The notes: generated by a model not told the origin, from the sequence alone. Positions 27,801 through 37,800 are shown, counted from the stretch's first letter. The stretch is DNA of 64,000 nucleotides from Amyelois transitella (GCF_032362555.1 NC_083518.1:1934501-1998500), one strand, 5' to 3'. Program-made: numbers and translations.

Positions 27801-30437
27801 AACTACAGGAACCTTTTCTTTCATACTCTCTGATGATTCTTCACACTCTGATGGCTTCAAAATTGGTTTGATATTTAATTTTGTCACTACAGGGATGTTT
27901 TCTGGGCTCTCATAAACTGCAGTTGATTTTTTAGGTGGTTTACTATCAATGTCAACCCTAGTAACTGGCTTAATTGTAATTTTAGGCACATGGGCATTTT
28001 CTTTTACCTCTACTACAGAAGAAAGGGGCTCTGTAGATATTTTAAGTTTGGGGATCGGCTGAACATCTGATACACCTTCTTTACTGGATAAGTCTGAAGG
28101 AGGCTTTATGGGTTTTATTGTAAGCTTGGGACTTAAAGGCTGACCTTCTGCTTTTGCTACTGTTTTGATTGTTAATTTAGGTATTTTATCTGATTGTTTA
28201 TCCTCAGATTGGCTGATAATTAACTTAAGTTTGGATGAATCTGAGTCCTCCTTCTCACAATGTTGAAAGCCCTTTATTGTCAGCTTAGGTATTCCTTTCT
28301 CAGGATCTTCTTTTTCATTGTGATGCATATTTATGTTCTTTATTGTCAGTTTACGAATGTCCTCCTTCTCATTTTGTAAACCCTTTATAGTAAGTTTAGG
28401 AATATTTTTTTCTGTATAAAATTTGCCTTCACTCTGAGTTCCAGGCTTGCCAAGTTTTATGGTTACTTTAGGAACCATATCCGTTGGCCCTTGATCAGAA
28501 GCAGATGCTTGATCAGATGTGCTTGTGTCATCATTTTCAGAATATTCAGATTCAGATATTTCGCTACTACTAGACTTGCGATGGACTTCATTAATCTTCT
28601 CTGGAGGCTTTGGAATTGGCTTGATGTTAATTTTTGTCACTAATGGAATTTGTTCTTCATCTTTTTCTGTTCTGTTTTCAGTTTTACTTAAGGATCGCAT
28701 TGAATTGTCATTCACCTGTGGTGGTTTAGGAATGGGTTTAATGTTCAGTTTAGAAATACTAGGCATTTGTTCTACATTTTCCACTTTTTTATCCTCAACA
28801 GGAGGTTTAATAGGTTTTATAGTTAACTTAGGCACAGGAGGAGACTTTACCTCATCAGATTGTTTGCTACTTAACTTAATGGTCAATTTTGGGACTTGTT
28901 TAATTGATTCAGACTGTTCTTGTTCCACATTCTCACATTTGCTTTTTGAAGTATCTATCATTATACTTGCCTCTGACTCAGATTGGTTTATTAAACTTTT
29001 ACTACTGGAGCCTACATTTGTAGGTATTGCCGATTGTTCTTCATTTACATCTTTTGATTCAGGTGCTAATATTAAAGCACCTTGGCCTGCGCTAGATTCT
29101 TCTTCTATTTTTTGTTTATCTTCTTTTCTACACTCATTTGAAGGAATTTCTATACTGATTTCATGCATTACCTCTTTATTATGATCTGCCATGGCATGGC
29201 ATTCATCTGAGCTTGTTGCACTTGTAGAATCAGTTACTAATGGGCAAGGTTCACTTATAATAGCTTCAGTAGTCTCTGCAGATGTTGATTGACATTGCTC
29301 ATGTTCAAGCAACAACATTGGTTTGTCTTGCACATTATGGCCAACAGTACTTGATTTTTGTCTAATAAGTTTTATTTTTTTAGGAGGACTCCCAGATGTT
29401 TCTGCTTTGCAGACACTAATTTCACTTACATTTCTAATCTCTTCATTTACATTACCATGTACAGTTGCAGGCACAGCATCTGATGAACTAGAAACATCTT
29501 TAATTTCACTTATTGATTGTTCTGTATGTTCATCACTTGTTGAAGTGGACGACACTGTGGAATCTGGCCGCCGATCACTAGGTGCAGGCCGCACAAGCCT
29601 CCGCCTCAGGGGGGATCGTGTTGGCGCTTCATGGACCTGAACTTTACCATCACAAACACTATTATCACTAGACGTTGATTCAGCACTTCCTACTACAGTC
29701 ACATTGTCATATGTAGACGTCACACATTTCACTGTTCGGTCTTGGGCTAAACACACACTTACATTAGAAACACTTTGCTCTGTCTCCACTTCACTGCTGG
29801 TAGGAAGATTGAGAGGTGGACAGTCACTAACAGACTCAGTATTTGCACTTTCGTCTGGATTACTTTCAGTCATGACAGGTGTATCCGCTGGTTCTGATTC
29901 AACCACAGGCTCACTTGATTGTGGGGAACCAGTATCAGCCAAACCAGCTACAGTCGCCGGAGCTTCTGTATCACAAGGAGAAAACGTACTTTTTGTTTGT
30001 TCACTCACAGACGCGTCGTGCTCCTGACCACTTTTGTCACTTGGTTCAGGGCATGGCACTGATATTTGGACGGCAATGTCCTCTGAAACCACTTTAGTTA
30101 ATTCTGGATTGTCACTAATAGGGGCAGACTCGCTGTTAGCGTCCAAAGAATGCGGCAGTCGTTTCGGCGCGCCTGGACCGTCTACAATCTCATCAATCAT
30201 GTCCAGGATAGCCTCAGTGCTGGTGTTAGCATCGTGCGATGACGGCGAAGGCACACTATCGCCGTCAAAGTTTTCTTCCGACATAGCAGGCGTTTGGCAC
30301 CAAGTTCGGGCTTCGGATGTTTCCATTGACGAACTACTAGTTGCGTTGCCTTTCTCAGCCCCATTATCTTTTTCCCGCGCCGCTGAACGGCGGGGTGCGT
30401 TCGCCGCAGCGCCCGCATCATCTTCTGAACTCTCCAT
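6806..30437 (-). CDS. e(y)3: SAYP / PHF10-type chromatin remodelling subunit with PHD fingers
   Basis: Fifteen exons (high to low): 30437-25252, 24984-24735, 24282-24103, 23348-23245, 21835-21734, 21271-21196, 20447-20306, 19161-18950, 18606-18380, 17212-17083, 15872-15692, 14959-14771, 13494-13314, 9871-9762, 7113-6806. They total 7578 bases, exactly 2525 codons plus stop. Residues 1-1728 are low-complexity with about 20 K-L-x-I-K-P repeats and an AT-hook (KKRGRPRKIP). Exons 2-3 are Arg/Gly-rich. Exons 4-9 form the SAY region (GRVCGPATTTVQLFEE, EEQVALFLGARSLRRRYP, ASEVLDIMLSDYPHKYEEY), as in PHF10. Exons 11-13 encode the double PHD (CKVC, CAEC, HPGC, WQCADC; CNAC, CDLCDRGFHSYC, WHCVEC). SAYP belongs to the PBAP (Brahma) complex and joins TFIID in transcription; the PHDs are expected to read histone H3 tails. 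A 5' UTR acceptor lies at 30466-30468; the first noncoding exon was not placed. Confidence 0.92.
7114..9761. other. SAYP intron 14, no gene seen
   Basis: AT-rich intron between the last two coding exons. Open frames here are short and lack family features. No repeat shared with the rest of the window was recognised. Confidence 0.6.
9872..13313. other. SAYP intron 13, no gene seen
   Basis: A 3.4-kb AT-rich intron. Open frames are under 100 codons and look random. Nothing recognisable was found on either strand. Confidence 0.6.
13562..13885 (+). repeat. Main ~260-bp SINE-like repeat, diverged copy
   Basis: TCCCTTGCGGAGTA at the left, then CATAGAATTGAGATTCAAATAG, the TTACGACATCCATGG block and GTGCCGGGCACCACACGG at the right. 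Expanded in the middle relative to other copies. Confidence 0.7.
13926..14453. mobile_element. Foldback / long-TIR element
   Basis: About 90 bases at 13926-14015 reappear inverted at about 14345-14453, sharing TTCATCTTACTGCCCATGTT, CCCGTTCTTGTTTTG and GTACCAAATTAACA. Ends read ACTGTC ... GACAGT. The centre holds scrambled pieces of the main SINE and TTG triplets, and no transposase. The right end abuts the short repeat at 14450. It lies in the SAYP intron between exons 12 and 13. Confidence 0.75.
14450..14572 (+). repeat. Copy of the GAGAGTTATGAATGTGGATG repeat
   Basis: Nearly full match to 1888-2035, 19553-19697 and 43366-43503. Its right end, GATTTTATGTATGTA, runs straight into the duplicated SAYP exon at 14573. 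Confidence 0.8.
14573..14756 (-). pseudogene. Decayed duplicate of SAYP exon 11 (PHD1 start)
   Basis: This block matches exon 15692-15872 over about 180 bases, including its acceptor (CACATTACAG), the acidic lead and the CKVC ... CAEC stretch. A net two-base length change in the serine-rich part shifts frame and brings a stop before the cysteines, so it cannot replace exon 11. On the minus strand it begins only about 14 bases after the donor of exon 12. Its other end stops at GCCGAATGT, where the genuine exon continues, and is replaced by the dispersed repeat 14450-14572. It is inferred to be a local duplication with its end captured by a repeat. Confidence 0.88.
14988..15232 (+). repeat. Main SINE-like repeat, near-complete copy
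   Basis: From ACGTCTATATCCCTTGCGGG to GTGAACCACACGGCAC, with all internal blocks in order. SAYP intron. Confidence 0.85.
15445..15660 (+). repeat. Main SINE-like repeat, 3'-truncated copy
   Basis: GTCCTTGCGAGGTAGACAGAGCC through TTTTACGACATCCATGG, ending before the GTGCCGGGAACC block. It lies 30 bases from SAYP exon 11. Confidence 0.8.
15930..16022 (+). repeat. LINE-like 3' tail fragment (GGCGGACTTA family)
   Basis: TTTATTTATTTAAACTTCATTGCAC, then GGCGGACTTAATGCTAGAAG and CCAGTCAACCATT. Related tails lie at 16478-16605, 19411-19515, 49050-49135 and, inverted, 55228-55362. Confidence 0.65.
16478..16605 (+). repeat. LINE-like 3' tail fragment
   Basis: TACTTTATTGTACATAACAAA, then GGGCAGACTTATCCCTGTGAG and CCAGTCAACC. 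Its reverse complement is at 55228-55362 with high similarity. Confidence 0.75.
16889..17010 (+). repeat. Helitron-like fragment (TCTCGTGTCACAATGTTCG family)
   Basis: ATATAAAATTCTCGTGTCAC, CGAAACGGCTTGACCGATT and TGAAATTTTGTGAGCA recur at 43505-43722, where the complete tail ends in GCTAGT. Confidence 0.7.
17213..18379. other. SAYP intron 9, no gene seen
   Basis: AT-rich intron with no recognisable repeat or open frame of note. Confidence 0.5.
18695..18806 (-). repeat. Main SINE-like repeat, fragment
   Basis: CCTATGGATGTCGTAGGAGGCG and AACCTGTCACTATTTGAAT in reverse order; middle third of the unit only. Confidence 0.7.
19411..19697. repeat. Two repeat pieces: LINE-like tail then GAGAGTTATGAATG repeat
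   Basis: 19411-19515 has TCTTTATTGTACATATG and GGCGGACTTATCCC. 19553-19697 is a reverse copy of the repeat seen at 1888-2035, running from the CATACATA side to GCTCGGCGGTTTCGGGTAC. It lies between SAYP exons 7 and 8. Confidence 0.75.
19917..19996 (-). repeat. Main SINE-like repeat, terminal fragment
   Basis: GTGTGGTTCCCGGAACCAAT and CCCTATGGATGTCATAAAAGGCG, cut off by a TA microsatellite. Confidence 0.7.
20020..20250 (-). repeat. tRNA-derived SINE, near-complete
   Basis: On the minus strand it begins with a tRNA-like head: A-box region GTGGCGCAGCGGCAGTGCGC and B box GGTTCGAATCC inside a five-base-pair T-arm (CCGGG/CCCGG). A body with GGCATGATGAGAGAAG and CCTGGGTCTTGGATG follows, then a tail AACACAAGTTTCGAACTTAC. 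Other copies are at 40488-41030 and 57728-57912. Confidence 0.88.
21106..21166. repeat. 27-bp near-perfect inverted repeat, 7-base loop
   Basis: Arms 21106-21132 and 21140-21166 (cores GGCATCAGACTCCAAGT and ACTTGGAGTCTAATGCC) with one mismatch. It sits in the SAYP intron 75 bases upstream (on +) of exon 6 coordinates. Confidence 0.85.
21853..22110 (+). repeat. Main SINE-like repeat, near-complete copy
   Basis: Starts after a CATA microsatellite at ACGTCTATATTCCTTACGGG and ends at GTGCCGGGAACCATACG. Located 18 bases from SAYP exon 5. Confidence 0.85.
22230..22375 (-). repeat. Dispersed repeat, inverted partner of 1128-1262
   Basis: GGGCTCGACCGCC, CTTCCGCCAGGC and GGTGTTATGCCTGGGGAACC in reverse complement to the first copy. 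Confidence 0.75.
22525..22775 (+). repeat. tRNA-type SINE, B-box family
   Basis: GGTTCAAATCCCACC is a B-box-like start; then CCAATGACTCTTTTCCGAAG, ATGGGTTAGGTTCCCCTGC and the GAGGTCAGATGGGAGGCG block. Same order as the inverted copy 38560-38905. Confidence 0.7.
22882..23204 (+). repeat. Main SINE-like repeat, interrupted copy
   Basis: Left part 22882-23066, a foreign AT-rich segment of about 95 bases, then the right end TTCCTATTCTATAGTGCCGG with AACCACACGG at 23164-23204. It lies just below SAYP exon 4. Confidence 0.75.
23349..24102. other. SAYP intron 3, no gene seen
   Basis: AT-rich sequence with T-runs. No recurring repeat or meaningful open frame. Confidence 0.5.
27185..28905 (-). repeat. 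About 20 degenerate K-[LIV]-x-I-K-P protein repeats in SAYP exon 1
   Basis: Within residues about 510-1085 the motif recurs as VPKLTIKP, SKLNIKPIPKPP, VTKINIKPIPKPP, IPKLTIKG, and most regularly IPVVTKLNIKPIxKP, separated by 15-45 acidic, Ser/Glu/Asp-rich residues. The spacers differ, so this is an old, selected repeat rather than a fresh minisatellite. It is a basic-hydrophobic short motif in an otherwise acidic disordered region, which suggests a multivalent binding stretch. Partner unknown. Confidence 0.85.
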
Positions 30438-31461
30438 TATCTACTATTTTGCATTGCTGTCATATCTGAAATGGAAAACGCTCGCTGGGTGTTATTTACG
30501 TTACGAATGGGTAACCTGACGACGTGCAAGATTGACAAGCCACAGGCACCATTCTAATTCACCATAACGCTACAAAACTTGGTTCACAGGGCTCAAAGTG
30601 TTGATTATATATCGGCAGATGTACTTAAATTTCATATTCACGACGTTTACGTCAGGTATGAGAGCGCGAGAGGTCTTGGAAACGGTTCAACAGCGTAAAC
30701 CGGCAAACAAAAAGCTTGTATACGCCATTTTTAAAAACCAAAGACATGGCAGGTTGGGATGTATGGGCCAATAAAAAATATCCTATTCGGACAATTCGGC
30801 CATTGTCGTGTTGGTAAACTGCACAAGAAGCCCATAGATCGCTCCACTTCAGCTTTGGCTTGTAAAAAAGAGTAATAAATATGAATTCGACATGTGTTAG
30901 AAAGAGTAAAATTATATTATTTGAAATGCAAAATTATTTCATGTGGCAAGAACCGGGAGAACACGAAAATACTCGAAGTTGCCATTTGAAGCAAAGCTTG
31001 TTTTTAAGGTTGATTGTATTTGATGTGTATCATCAATCCAAGCATCAATCTGTCTCAGTTTATTCACGAACGTGGCCTTAGGTAGCGTAAGTTTTATTTA
31101 CCCTCTTTTTCTTTATCTCTTAAACAGATAAAGATATTTAGGCTTGTCAACATTCATAAATCTCCTCTTTTTAATCCATTACTATTAATATTATAATTTT
31201 TAAAATATGTTTGTTTATCAATCTTTCGTTCGCTTAGTTTAGTAACAGGTTTAGTAGTTTCGCGTAGTTTAAAGTGAGCTGAACGGCGTGTGAATGCTAA
31301 TAATACTAAAAGCAAAAGTGTGTCGATTACGCTGACAATTTAGCATGAATCAAACATCCGAGGTTAAATATAGGTAAAAGTGTGTACACCAATCTTAAAA
31401 TCTTAAACCTTAAAAATTAGTGACTCAAATCTGTCAATTAAGATGAGATACAAATAAGGCC

Positions 31462-31730
31462 TATACAGAAAGAAAGCTGGAAACTTAGCGTAAAAAAAGC
31501 GTTAGGCGCTTGAAAGCGCTGGTAACCCGCGCAGGAATTTATATGATCACACGCCAATAAGCACTGAACGATGCCGACAAGTTCCGATAAGCTTCAACAC
31601 GCGCTGGTCAGCGCTGGGCGCTGCCATTTATAATTAGCCTTCGTCTACTTCAACCTGCTTCCTTTGTATAGAACGCTTACAGGCATTGGTAAGCGTTTAG
31701 GTGGAAGCTTTCCACCTTTCTTTCTGTATA
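31462..31730. mobile_element. TIR MITE, ~269 bp
   Basis: The ends are inverted: TATACAGAAAGAAAGCTGG on the left and CCACCTTTCTTTCTGTATA on the right. TA at both borders suggests a Tc1/mariner-type target. It has no coding capacity. The interior holds paired GCGCT-rich blocks. Confidence 0.75.
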
Positions 31731-31862
31731 ATTTCTGTTTGTACGACCTAAGTAACTACGGGCCTGAGTTACCTAAGTAGTTACGTTTGATTTCAAAGTT
31801 TGTTAGGAGGCAAGACCAAATATTTATTTCGGGTTTTACCACGTGTTTTTAGATTATTCCTT

Positions 31863-32125
31863 ACATACATACATACAATCACGTCTATATCCCTTGCGGG
31901 GTAGACAGAGCCAAAAGTCCTGAGCGGACTGATAGGCCACGTTCAGCTATTTGGCTTTAAGATAGAATTGAGATTCGAATAGTGACAAGTTGCTAGCCTA
32001 TCGCCTAAAAAAAGAATCTCAAGTTTGTAAGCATATCCCTTAGTCGCCTTTTACGACATCCATGGGAAAGAGATCCATGGAGTGGTCCTATTCTTTTTTG
32101 TACTGGTGCCGGGAACCACACAGCA
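31863..32125 (+). repeat. Main SINE-like repeat, complete copy
   Basis: Preceded by CATACATACATACA, starts ACGTCTATATCCCTTGCGGG and ends GTGCCGGGAACCACACAGCAC. A short piece of the CCGGAGGGGTA repeat follows at 32158-32192. Confidence 0.9.
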
Positions 32126-32613
32126 CTTTCCTTTGTTATTACATTACTACATGTATAAAATCTCGCCTATACCCGGAGGGGTAAGCATAGGCAAAAACAT
32201 AACATACAAATTAATAACCAAATAAAAGTACAATCGAAATAGTCGTTTTTTTTAATTAGAATAAATACTTATAATAACAAAATAACATTAAATTAAATAA
32301 ACTTAGTTGAACGCAAAGAGTTGATTTGAAATAATAACATTAGAACAGGTTCACGAAAATAAAATTCCTTTGAATTGACCAAATAATAAAACTGATATCA
32401 TATTATAATTTACTCCCATGTTGCAATTCTCTGTAGACAAAAAGGTTAATAGTAAGAGGTATATATTAATACTCTTGGTGTTCTTCAGAATCGACAAAAG
32501 TTCACTTGGAAGTAGTTACATTATTAAGAAAACTATCTGAACTATCTAGTTAAGTATCTTTTTCGACTCCAGGAAGTCATTAGTCCCAGTTACATTTTCA
32601 TCTCTCAAGACAG

Positions 32614-32740
32614 AAGTCGCCCCTGTATCATTGCACCGCGACGGCGTTTATAGCGCGCGAAAAACTATCGCTGTTTCGCTTTTTATTATGACATGAAAAA
32701 GGACAGAAACAACGTCACGCGTGCCATGATACGGGGGCTG
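32614..32740 (-). repeat. GC-ended MITE-like element, copy 2
   Basis: Ends CCCCTGTATCATTGCACCGC and the inverted GCCATGATACGGGGGC. Shares GCGCGCGAAAAACTATCGCTG-like core with 4540-4652 (inverted). Confidence 0.65.
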
Positions 32741-33239
32741 GGGTGCACCTTTAATCATAATAATGAATTGGATAACTCATACAAAGCAACTTCCGTTTAA
32801 CCTCCGCGACTTTTGCAGAGAAACCAAATCCATATTGGCTGATGATGATAATATATCCAGATGCATAATTGTTCAGATTTCCTAATGGCGGTTTTCGTCA
32901 TCATAAAATCATCGGTTGGCACTCAAACTAAAGTACATAACTCAGGAACGAGTCATTGGAACATGGCTTCATGCACAAAATCATTTTGATTGGGCAACTT
33001 ATTGATTTGACCACCGACACTCACTACTACTGCCCCATTATTTCAATGCAATTTTATACTGGCCGAAAAATGGTATAAAGGTGGGGTAAAAGGTGGATGT
33101 ATGCAATCACAGACCTACTCTTTATTGGATATTTAAGCTTAAACAGTCCAAAGCTTAATACTTTTACTTACCTTTGAAAAATAAGTATTTCATTATTCAG
33201 TTCTCAATGTATTTCTGTTCTTTCATATACTAAATCCAA

Positions 33240-33963
33240 CTAAGGGTAGTACTCTGAATCTAAGTCTATATCATCGTCCTCAAGAGGGTTATTTTCAGAT
33301 AAAGCTTTTGGGCCGGCGACTTTGTTACCCTTAAAAAAATTTATTTAATTAACATTACATGAGCTTTAAAAACTTGCATTGACACAAATTTCATATTATT
33401 TTATTTTTGAGGTACATCAAATACATACGAATGCATATTGTATCCATGCTAACGTGGTGTTGTGCAAGCGTGGTCCAGCCAAGGGATTCATTTGGGCAAT
33501 GTAGGCAGTGACCCAGCTAAAATTACAATTACATGATAAAACATATACCTATCTAAAGTGACGGACCAATGTTTTCTCAAAATGTTATTTGTAAATTCCC
33601 GATGGAACGAGAAAAATGCAAAATAATGCGTACTCAGCAACAAGCAAAAGACAAGTAATATAAAAACCCTTCAAATTAATGAAGTAAGATTCACAATTTA
33701 TAGGATTAATTATACAAAATTCCAAATTGTACTTACAATATCCAGATACTAAACGAAGTCATCATAATGCAAGCTTTAATAATCCTGTAATGAAAAATAA
33801 TGACTTAACTTTCGAGTTAGTCGTACTGGCAAAGTAAAAACCACATATTCGATAAGTAAATGTACCCTCTATTTGGCCCTTTTCGTACGCAACAAGGCCC
33901 AAATGCAAATATTGCTCCAAAAATGCTTGTTAATACAACTATTGGTATATATTTATCATCCAT
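33240..33963 (-). CDS. V-ATPase subunit e-like protein, short-tail paralogue (gene B)
   Basis: Four exons: 33963-33866, 33784-33737, 33516-33429, 33329-33240 (stop 33240-33242), 324 bases, 107 residues. Two membrane helices are clear: MDDKYIPIVVLTSIFGAIFA, then IIKACIMMTSFSIWIF. Family hallmarks are KGPNRG between the helices and AQMNPLAGP after the second. Subunit e is a small Vo-sector protein of the proton pump, in endomembranes and, in insects, apical plasma membrane. The first three exons encode the standard 78 residues. A fourth adds GNKVAGPKALSENN and an acidic end (LEDDDIDLDSEYYP) that I do not know from ordinary subunit e. It lies directly downstream of gene A in the same orientation, with identical exon phases, so they arose by tandem duplication. 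Two Cys at residues 24-25 replace the usual Phe/Trp-rich stretch. It could be a diverged, tissue-specific form. Confidence 0.85.
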
Positions 33964-34893
33964 TGTTAGATTCGATCGAAATATAATAAGCAAAAACAAA
34001 TTTTACAGATATTAATAAAAGATTATGTTAATACTTGTTAAAGTAAATTCTATCCTCTTACAATAAATATGCTAACACAATATGCTAAGCCAAAAATAAA
34101 TCATTACATATAGACACGTATTTATTAACGTATATTAGACGTAGAATGTCAAAAGAAGAAAAGTCTCAATTAAATTACGAGTATTTATTTAAACAAAAAA
34201 AAAACTTTTCGGACAGGTATAAAATAGTATAAAAATAATTCTGTGGTTGCAAACAGAGATCTAGTTAATGTGCTTAACGTAGTAATCCAAATTTCTGGAG
34301 TTCCTACAGAAATAAGATACATTATAATTGCACTTTTGTATAAAATAATAAATTCGCCACTCTTGCTTCATTTCCTATGATTTCTGACATCTGACGGACT
34401 CGTACATTAGCAATTTTAATACATTGTAACTGAGGAAAGAAAATTCATCTTAAATAATTATACCTTTTATTAAGTAGTAATGTTAACAACTTTAGTTAGA
34501 TTTAAGATAATAAATTGTAAGTGGAATTATACTAAACTTAATCAATAATGATCCCGTATTCCGCTCCAGTAAAGATACCTACCACGGAGAAAAATAAAAC
34601 CTCTTCTTTCTGTGTAGGTATGCAACCTGAGGATGAAACAATGACTGCTTTAGAAATAGATTTATTTTTAAAATAGGAAACAAGGTATCGCTTATTGACG
34701 TCAACATAACTTAAGTATAATTATTATATTTACTTCCGCTTCCAAAGCGCAGGTGTAGAATATGATAATCCTGCTTGATTCTGATGATTGATAGCCGATT
34801 ATGTATATCTACCTTATTACCTACCCATTTGTGTATTTAACCATGTTTAACCATCTTCTTGTACTATGTACAACTAAACATCCTGTCATAGTC

Positions 34894-37800
34894 TTAATCT
34901 TTTATCATATCGTCTGGTATTTCATCCGGAGGTTCATCAGGTATATCCGTGGGATAAAGATAATCCGGGGCCAAACCTTCTCCGCCTGGTTTATTATCTG
35001 GGTCTTTACCCACTCCACCTGGTCTACTCTCTGGTTCAACACCAGGAACATAATCTGGTCCATCACCTGGTCCTTCACCTGGACCAAATTCTGGTCTTCC
35101 ATCTGGTCCTAACCCCGGTCCTTTATCTGGTCGAAATCCTGAACCACCATCTTGTCCTAAGCCAGGTCTATCGTCCGGTCCACCATCTGGCCCAAAACCT
35201 GGCTTTCCATCTGGGTCATTGCCTGGTCCAATTCCTGACCCACCATCACCATCACCAGGTCCAAATTTTGATCCACTATCTGGCCCATAATCCGGCCTGC
35301 CATCAGGACCAAAACCTGGTAGTTTGTCCGGCCCATTTCCTTGTCCTAAACCTGGGCCAATTCCAGGTCTCTTATCTGGTTCTTGCTCTGGTCTATTATC
35401 TGGTCCGCCATCCGGCTTATTACCTTGCCCTAAACCTGGGCCAATTGGGCCAGGACTTCCATCTGGTTCTTGTCCTGGTTTATCTTCTGGTCTATTACTT
35501 TGACCTAAACCTGGTCCAGTTCCTGGACTACCATCAGGTCTTAGCCCTGGTCTATCATCAGGTCGCAAACCCGATCCACTATCTGGTCCAAATCCTGGAC
35601 CACTATTTGATCCCAAACCTGGTCCATTGCCTGGTCTACCATCTGGTCCAAAGCCTGATCCATTTTCTTGTCCAAAATCTGGTCTAGAGTCTGGTCCGAA
35701 TTTGGGGCCAAAATTAGACCCTTCACCTGGCTCAATCCCATCACTAACATCAGGCATTTTCACCACCCTTAGGTCAATACCAGCGACTGTATTACCCTGA
35801 GAAAAAATAAAGGACCTATCATTGAGCATTTATATCAATAGACCAGTTGGTGGTTGGTTGGACCGTACCGTTTAAACTATGTTCTTTATAACTATAAAGA
35901 ACATAGTTTAAACGGTACGGTTCGCATCTACTTAATTAGTTTCTGTTATCGTTCTTGTCAAATGCGTTAAGTTTCTTGTATTTTCTTCATTAGGTGTAAG
36001 AGAAGCCAATGTTTTGTTTATTTAAATAATATCTCACTCTCATATTGGCGCATTCCCAATTGCACTCTTCGCATTAAGCTTCGGGACCTGGGTCTGCTTT
36101 CCTACTTCTTCCGGTTTACAGTGATTTCCCTTCTATCCGGACCCAGCGGAAGTGGCATAGCCAGATATCTGCTTCAAATATAGTTTGCAAGCTTTCACAA
36201 GATATGGCCATGCCAGCACTGGTGGCTCTCTTGCATTTTATCTGCTCTGTCATGAACATGAAGGCTGCCGTGAATACGGGAGTTCCTTACGTTTATCTCA
36301 CACACACAGACACACACAGGCACACATAGCTCCTGCTTGTGCTGCTCTAACTGACCATATCTCACAGTTAAACATCAGGACAGGCCTGAAGGTGGATTGG
36401 ATAGATTTAATTAGAAAGTAACATACAGTACATACAAATGCATATTGTATCCATGCTAATGTGGTATTGTGTAGGCGAGGTCCAGCCAAAGGATTCATTT
36501 GGGCAATATAGGCGGTTACCCAGCTGAAATATAATCATATATTATAAATACCTTCTTCGATTTCAAAGCAACAAGAAAGGCTAGACGGCTCTAGAACAAC
36601 AGACATCATGTGCTTTGTCACAATGTAATTATCTCGCGCCTTTCCATCGTCTATCTATATGGCGTGGGCTTGGAATTCATTCATACGTGGTCCCCACTCC
36701 CCACCCCAAAGTACTATGGGATTCGCCAAATCTTTTATTACGAGAACTGCTAATTCTATCTAAGTTCTGTTTCCGATACCACAGCTTAAGGATTTTCAGG
36801 GCAGAGGGAGTCCTATAAAAACGACGAATGTAGCGCCAACTACAAAAAATACATGTTTTTCACAAATCCCACGGGAACCATAGTTTTTACCGGGATAAAA
36901 AATACCCTATGTCCTTCTCCAGACTCTAAATTATGTATAAGGATTATTTCAAAAAAATTAATATATCTTGATAATATAATTATAAGTAGAATACATAATG
37001 CACATATAAAGTATAGAATATACCTATATAGGGTTATCTACTATACGCTACGATCGCCAGCAACGAAAACTTTACTTTTTTTTTATTTTTACTACTTTGA
37101 TGATGTTCCTGACATCCACTGAGCACCGCTCGGTCACTCAGGTAGAGGCAGATTGAGGTCGAATGCACCCAAATTTCCATTAGAATGAACGCCTTACTCA
37201 AAATGATAATACATTCAAGTTTGATAAAATTAAACATATAACAGTAGACAATATAGTAGATATATAGGTATATTTTATGTGGTTATGACGTCACATCAGC
37301 ATCATAAAACGCTTTTCTTGCTAAGTTTTTATAGTGTAAAAAGTAAGCTTGTGTATATTGCACATTACTAAGCATTTGGCTACAAACTCCAAATTTAAGT
37401 ACTAGATAAAATTGGATTGCTCGTGCTGTCTACATGCTTTACAAATTCAAAGTTCACAAAAATATACTCACAAAATCCAAATGCTAAACGCTGACATCAT
37501 AATGCAAGCTCTAATGATCCTTAAAATATAACATTAGGGTTTCAGTCGATAGTAAGTAAATTGTTTTAATAAATGAAAAATATATGCAAGTAATGTAACA
37601 ATCCTGCATGCTATCTATAGGTTTACATTGTTGTTGATATCTCACTTTGAAAAGTCTTTTGAAGTCACGCAGGGAAGCTTATGAACGACATAGATAATTT
37701 TGGCGTGGATTAACATACATACAATTATGCTTCTTTACCGGAAGGGTACCAAAGCCTACATCTTTTCATTCACCACGATCCCTGTCTAATTCTTTCTCTT

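Larger units (their letters stand above)
30466..33239. other. Upstream region of SAYP / spacer to V-ATPase e-like gene B
   Basis: It should hold the SAYP promoter and noncoding first exon, which I could not place. It also holds a 269-bp TIR element, a full SINE-like repeat (31863-32125), a GC-ended MITE (32614-32740) and a diverged fragment of the B-box SINE on the minus strand (about 32740-32905). Confidence 0.6.

Noticed and set aside
28519-29184. Long plus-strand frame antisense to SAYP exon 1
   Set aside because: It is the shadow of the repeat-rich coding strand; composition follows the K-L-x-I-K-P codons and it has no family features.
35268-35687. Plus-strand frame opposite the Gly/Pro/Asp tail
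   Set aside because: Periodic LV/YH-rich peptide caused by the complement of the repeat. The minus frame is the one joined in phase to the subunit e exons.
34960-35740. CRISPR-like array
   Set aside because: Units of 18-24 bases are contiguous and coding, without unique spacers of constant size; the context is an animal genome.
35797-35829. Start codon MLNDRSF for the Gly/Pro/Asp protein
   Set aside because: The frame extends upstream to an ATG at 35827-35829, but a TTTTTTCTCAG acceptor at 35797 and the GN-VAG match to gene B support splicing from exon 3 instead.
36185-36421. A 78-codon plus-strand frame
   Set aside because: Lies opposite gene A intron and exon 3 read-through; it contains a CACA microsatellite and no conserved feature.
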